From Glandiceps talaboti (taxonomy: Eukaryota > Hemichordata > Enteropneusta > Spengelidae), in assembly GCF_964340395.1 (NCBI RefSeq), contig NC_135561.1:2800001-2825000 (forward strand): a stretch of DNA of 25,000 nucleotides, read 5' to 3'. Both the position numbers and the translations under genes were made by a program. Positions 21,307 to 25,000 of the stretch are shown here, piece after piece; position 1 is the first letter of the stretch, and each line of letters opens with the position of its first letter. Below the pieces are notes generated by a model that saw nothing but the letters and a program-made list of their open reading frames with translations, had not been told where the DNA came from and searched no databases.

Positions 21307-21366
21307 CTTTAACCTCAGACCACTTCTCCTCAGCCCTGGTTCAAGTTCTTAGGTCATAGTGGTGTA
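21307..21366. mobile_element. Broken CTCAG-family copy
   Basis: CTCAGACCACT at 21314-21324 matches the family terminus and is preceded by CTTTAAC, a plausible 7-bp target. The right end is not intact: ATAGTGGTG near 21355-21363 may be its remnant. No duplicated flank can be shown. Confidence 0.4.
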
Positions 21367-21367
21367 A

Positions 21368-21407
21368 ACTACATCTCAGACCACAATGTAGTGACCTGAG
21401 ACTCCAT
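21368..21407. mobile_element. CTCAG-family 26-bp palindrome, 7-bp TSD (6/7)
   Basis: 21375-21400 reads CTCAGACCAC, AATGTA, GTGACCTGAG: 10-base arms with one mismatch around 6 bases. The flanks are ACTACAT (21368-21374) and ACTCCAT (21401-21407). Confidence 0.75.
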
Positions 21408-21440
21408 GTACATGTAGGCCCTACCTACTGGTATATTATG

Positions 21441-21481
21441 TAACTGCACTTGACGCCAGTGTGATTTCTAACTAAACTGTG
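21441..21481 (-). repeat. Dispersed repeat R1, partial copy 3
   Basis: On the minus strand AGTTTAGTTAGAAATCA then CTGGCGTC matches the right part of R1 copies 1 and 2. It abuts the 3' end of the LINE at 21483. Confidence 0.5.
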
Positions 21482-21678
21482 TTATTGAAAGAACCGATGT
21501 GACGTCATCTGTTTTCTTTGTACCTGACACAATCCTAGCTGCTGTATTTTGGGCATGTTCAAGAGGGACAATGTTTTTAGCTGGCAGCCCATACAGAAGG
21601 GCCATTCAGTAGTCAGGTATCGATGATATAAGTGCATGACCAAGGTTCTGACAAACTCCGTTTGTAAGATACTGGCGT

Positions 21679-21727
21679 ATGCGACCATAGACAGTGGAGG
21701 GGCCCCCTCCACTGTCAATGATGCGAC
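21679..21727. mobile_element. CATAG-family 35-bp palindrome with exact 7-bp TSD, inside the LINE
   Basis: 21686-21720 reads CATAGACAGTGGAGGGG, C, CCCCTCCACTGTCAATG: 17-base arms, 16 of 17 paired, around one base. ATGCGAC is duplicated exactly at 21679-21685 and 21721-21727. Deleting the palindrome and one ATGCGAC rejoins the minus-strand LINE frame as RTIGRI-RQYLTNG. The insertion adds 42 bases (14 codons), so the frame stays open through it. Confidence 0.92.
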
Positions 21728-22268
21728 CTATTGTTCGGGGGTGAAAAAGAACTGATCTACATGTCAACGAGATGTGCTTCTTGAGGTTATAACGGTCATC
21801 AATTGTTACACAAATGGTACATGCTGAATCCACTAACTGCACAGAAGACGATCCCATGTTGATGTGGTTCATGAGACGAGGAAGCCTGTTGAACTGAGAC
21901 GTGATAAGGAGGACCTCGGTTTTGCCATCATTAAACTAGCTTATTTTGGGTCGTTTAATATCATGTGCAACAGTTTCCATAGACAGTGGAGGGGCCCCCT
22001 CCACTGTCAATGATGCGACCTATTGTTCGGGGGTGAAAAAGAACTGATCTACATGTCAACGAGATGTGCTTCTTGAGGTTATAACGGTCATCAATTGTTA
22101 CACAAATGGTACATGCTGAATCCACTAACTGCACAGAAGACGATCCCATGTTGATGTGGTTCATGAGACGAGGAAGCCTGTTGAACTGAGACGTGATAAG
22201 GAGGACCTCGGTTTTGCCATCATTAAACTAGCTTATTTTGGGTCGTTTAATATCATGTGCAACAGTTT
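21685..22268. repeat. 292-bp tandem duplication, two copies
   Basis: 21685-21976 and 21977-22268 appear identical base for base on reading. The unit begins with CCAT at the left foot of the palindrome, and CCAT recurs after the second copy (22269-22272), so a 4-bp microhomology marks the breakpoints. Each copy carries a palindrome and the same LINE segment. The lack of differences against the decayed LINE background indicates a recent event or an assembly artefact. Confidence 0.95.
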
Positions 22269-22585
22269 CCATCTTAGTTACTGTAGTTGACGTATGTGAT
22301 TGGGGAAATATATTGGTAAATCTGGTTGTCGTCTGCATGTTGTTGCATATTGAGATTTTGATGTCGGATTAGCTTTCCAAGTGGTGATGTGTATAGACAG
22401 CATACGCGTGTAAGAGTGGACCAAGCACAGGGTTTTGTGACACTCCACACTGCAAATGTTTGGTTTCTGATATGCCTTGTACAGAAATGGACTGTTGTAT
22501 ATCTTTGAGGTATAAAGACTCTAGTCGAATGCCTGTAATACCGAGCTCGGAATAAACTTGAAATTATGCTGGAGTCAGAATTTAC

Positions 22586-22629
22586 GGGGGGGGGGGCATG
22601 AACAAAATTGAGGTTCAAAGGGAGGGGGG
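22586..22629. repeat. G-runs (G11 and GGGAGGGGGG)
   Basis: Two GGGGGGCATGA-like phrases lie about 35 bp apart, upstream of repeat R2 copy 2. Such G-runs can form quadruplexes and are often unstable. Confidence 0.8.
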
Positions 22630-22639
22630 CATGACAATT

Positions 22640-22720
22640 GTGATGGTCTGAAAGGGCCCCCGAATATTCTGCTCATGATGTGAACCAAAATTAAACCTCA
22701 GGAGCAGTTGTTTACCAAGT
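22640..22720 (+). repeat. Dispersed repeat R2, copy 2
   Basis: Aligns with 16479-16567 (GTCTGAAAGGG, AATATTCTGCTCATGA, GTGAACC, CAGGAGCAG, GTTTACCAAG). Confidence 0.7.
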
Positions 22721-22745
22721 AAATTTACATTTGTATAAGTGTATG

Positions 22746-22850
<105 letters not shown>

Positions 22851-22894
22851 GCCGTATGTCTCCTTCTCTCTTGCTCTATCTCTCTGTGTGGAGA

Positions 22895-22937
22895 CTTTGT
22901 TGAACATTCAAACCACAGGAGCAATCGTTTACCTTGT
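22895..22937 (+). repeat. Dispersed repeat R2, partial copy 3
   Basis: TTGAACATTCAAACCACAGG, AGCAATCGTTTACCTTG matches the end of R2 copies 1 and 2. Copies 2 and 3 flank the CT array as direct repeats. Confidence 0.55.
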
Positions 22938-22939
22938 AC

Positions 22940-23907
<968 letters not shown>

Positions 23908-23927
23908 GTCTCCCCCTCTCTCTCGTC

Positions 23928-25000
23928 TCCGTATCGAAACTTATTCAGTCATAAAATCATCAGGTTTCTGACAATTTCCAATACCTGTTACAAGAAAGAC
24001 TGCAGTACAAGAATATTTGGTTAGCTACATGTATTACATCTGATGCCTTATACGTGACACGCACGATAATTGTCCAGTTTGCATCAGAGGGTGTGCCTCG
24101 CCTTCTGTACATGTGCCGTACGTCTGGCTTGTCTGTCAGTGTCACATTTTGCTTCCCCTCTTCAGTTTTCTCAGATGTTTTAAGAATTTAAACATAGTCA
24201 GTGTCTGATCGACAAAAATTCTTTCCACTGAAGTTTAGAAAACATTTAGTGCAACTCTACGTAAACGTCATGTTGATGCATCATACATCATCATGAGACG
24301 TCACATTGACCTCACACTTCGCTTCGCGCTTCCTTCAACGTCCGGTCGTTATGAAACTAGTTCGAAGGCTTTCGCTAGCGATAGCGTGGCCAGTCTTGTT
24401 TTACTGCGTAATCGTCTAATGTTTTCCAAATAATTATGAATTAATTTATCTTTTTGTTTACACTTTGGGTATTTTACTTGCTATTAGAACTCCCGGGCAA
24501 CTCATATTTAATTTTCCAACCTTAGAATTTGTTCAATGATCGTCAGGTTTGAGTACTTTCCTAAGCCGGTCCCACAACTGTTATACTTATAAGTTATAGC
24601 TGGGCGTTGTGACCGGTAACCGGCTATTATCTACATCACTGCCTACTAGGTACGTCAAAAACACACCGTTCGCACATGTGAGCCTGATTTTAGGCAAAAT
24701 ATCGGGCTATTAGAGTGCATACAGGCCCTTTTGTTCGCTTGTATTGTTTGCATTTGGTATTTGGCATTTCGCACGTTGTTTATTTGCACCATTCACAGTG
24801 TCTTATCATGCTTTGTGTAACTTGTAAGCCTAATCGACAACTGGGCCAACGGTTTTTACTAGACAAATTTGAAACAAATTTTGCGTCAGTTTGATGGTAA
24901 ACCTGCTATATTGACTACCAAACTTAGTTAACCCCAGTTATTTTTACTCATGTTGCATCACCATATATTTAGAAAGAGTATATATGAAATATGAGAGCCA
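23928..25000. other. Non-coding end of window, nothing recognised
   Basis: A slightly CpG-richer patch at about 24255-24400 holds two ACGTCA words (24265 and 24298 region), which resemble CRE half-sites, but no linked ORF or exon was seen. Confidence 0.4.

Larger units (their letters stand above)
21483..22558 (-). pseudogene. L2/CR1-like LINE reverse transcriptase fragment, broken and partly duplicated
   Basis: Minus-strand order: ELGITGIRLESLYLKDIQQS (from 22558), CGVSQNPVLGPLL (the GVPQGSVLGPLLF motif, altered), YTSPLGKLIRHQNLN, catalytic box HADDNQIY (22328-22339, Tyr changed to His, both Asp kept), DIKR, FNDGKTEVLLITSQFNRLPR, SCTICVTIDD-type segment, RTIGRI, RQYLTNGVCQNL, LLYGLPAKNIVPLEHAQNTA, ARIVSGTKKTDDVTSVL, where it stops at 21483. 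LLYGLP ... VQN.AAR is typical of L2/CR1 LINEs. There is a frameshift near 22400 and a stop before FNDGK. A CATAG palindrome and a 292-bp tandem duplication interrupt it. Confidence 0.9.

Noticed and set aside
22269-22272. Third copy of the 292-bp duplication unit
   Set aside because: Only the 4-base CCAT microhomology is present after the second unit.

Overview
This window looks like non-coding, repeat-rich DNA from an animal nuclear genome. It is AT-rich, has no dense ORFs, and carries long dinucleotide and tetranucleotide microsatellites, CpG depletion outside a few spots, three decayed non-LTR retrotransposons (LINEs) and small DNA-transposon remnants. The LINE types and short insertions suggest a marine invertebrate such as an amphioxus, hemichordate or mollusc, but the sequence alone does not settle the species. 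I recognise no intact conserved protein-coding gene, rRNA, tRNA or CRISPR array.

Layout. From 1 to about 7.4 kb the DNA is mostly single-copy-looking and holds the few candidate host exons: two related signal-peptide first exons (1124-1185 and 7158-7216, both ending at a GG|GTAAGT splice donor) and a possible first exon at 2199-2368 downstream of a CpG-rich patch. A compound (TA)n/(CATA)n/(CA)n array lies at 3178-3482, a (CA)n(CG)n tract at 4048-4098, and a pre-miRNA-like hairpin at 5821-5903. From 7.4 to 13.2 kb little is recognisable except a (GTCT)n array and DNA-transposon traces at 9224-9255 and 10380-10562. From 13.2 to 25 kb the window is a repeat graveyard: LINE-1-here (minus strand, 17578-19075) with a 157-bp (TA)n array inside its reverse transcriptase, LINE-2-here (minus, 21483-22558) carrying a 292-bp tandem duplication, LINE-3-here (plus, 20821-21300), dispersed unknown repeats, and two long (CT)n arrays.

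The most interesting signal is a set of tiny palindromes of 24-36 bp at eight separate insertion loci, in two sequence families (CATAGAC... and CTCAGACCAC...). They are flanked by 7-bp direct repeats, exact at four loci and at 5/7 or 6/7 at three more; at the eighth, a broken copy, the right end is lost. Two of them can be proved to be insertions inside this window: one interrupts a LINE reading frame that rejoins perfectly when it is removed, the other interrupts a dispersed repeat whose second copy 7.3 kb away is an empty site. The largest are 35 and 36 bp, that is 17+1+17 and 17+2+17, and a 183-bp element with the same TIR and TSD length sits at 10380-10562. I infer that the palindromes are either extremely short foldback transposons or, more likely, excision scars of DNA transposons cut with a 17-nt stagger, as known for P-element transposase. 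The genes do not form a recognisable pathway; the history of the region is one of successive insertion, decay and slippage.
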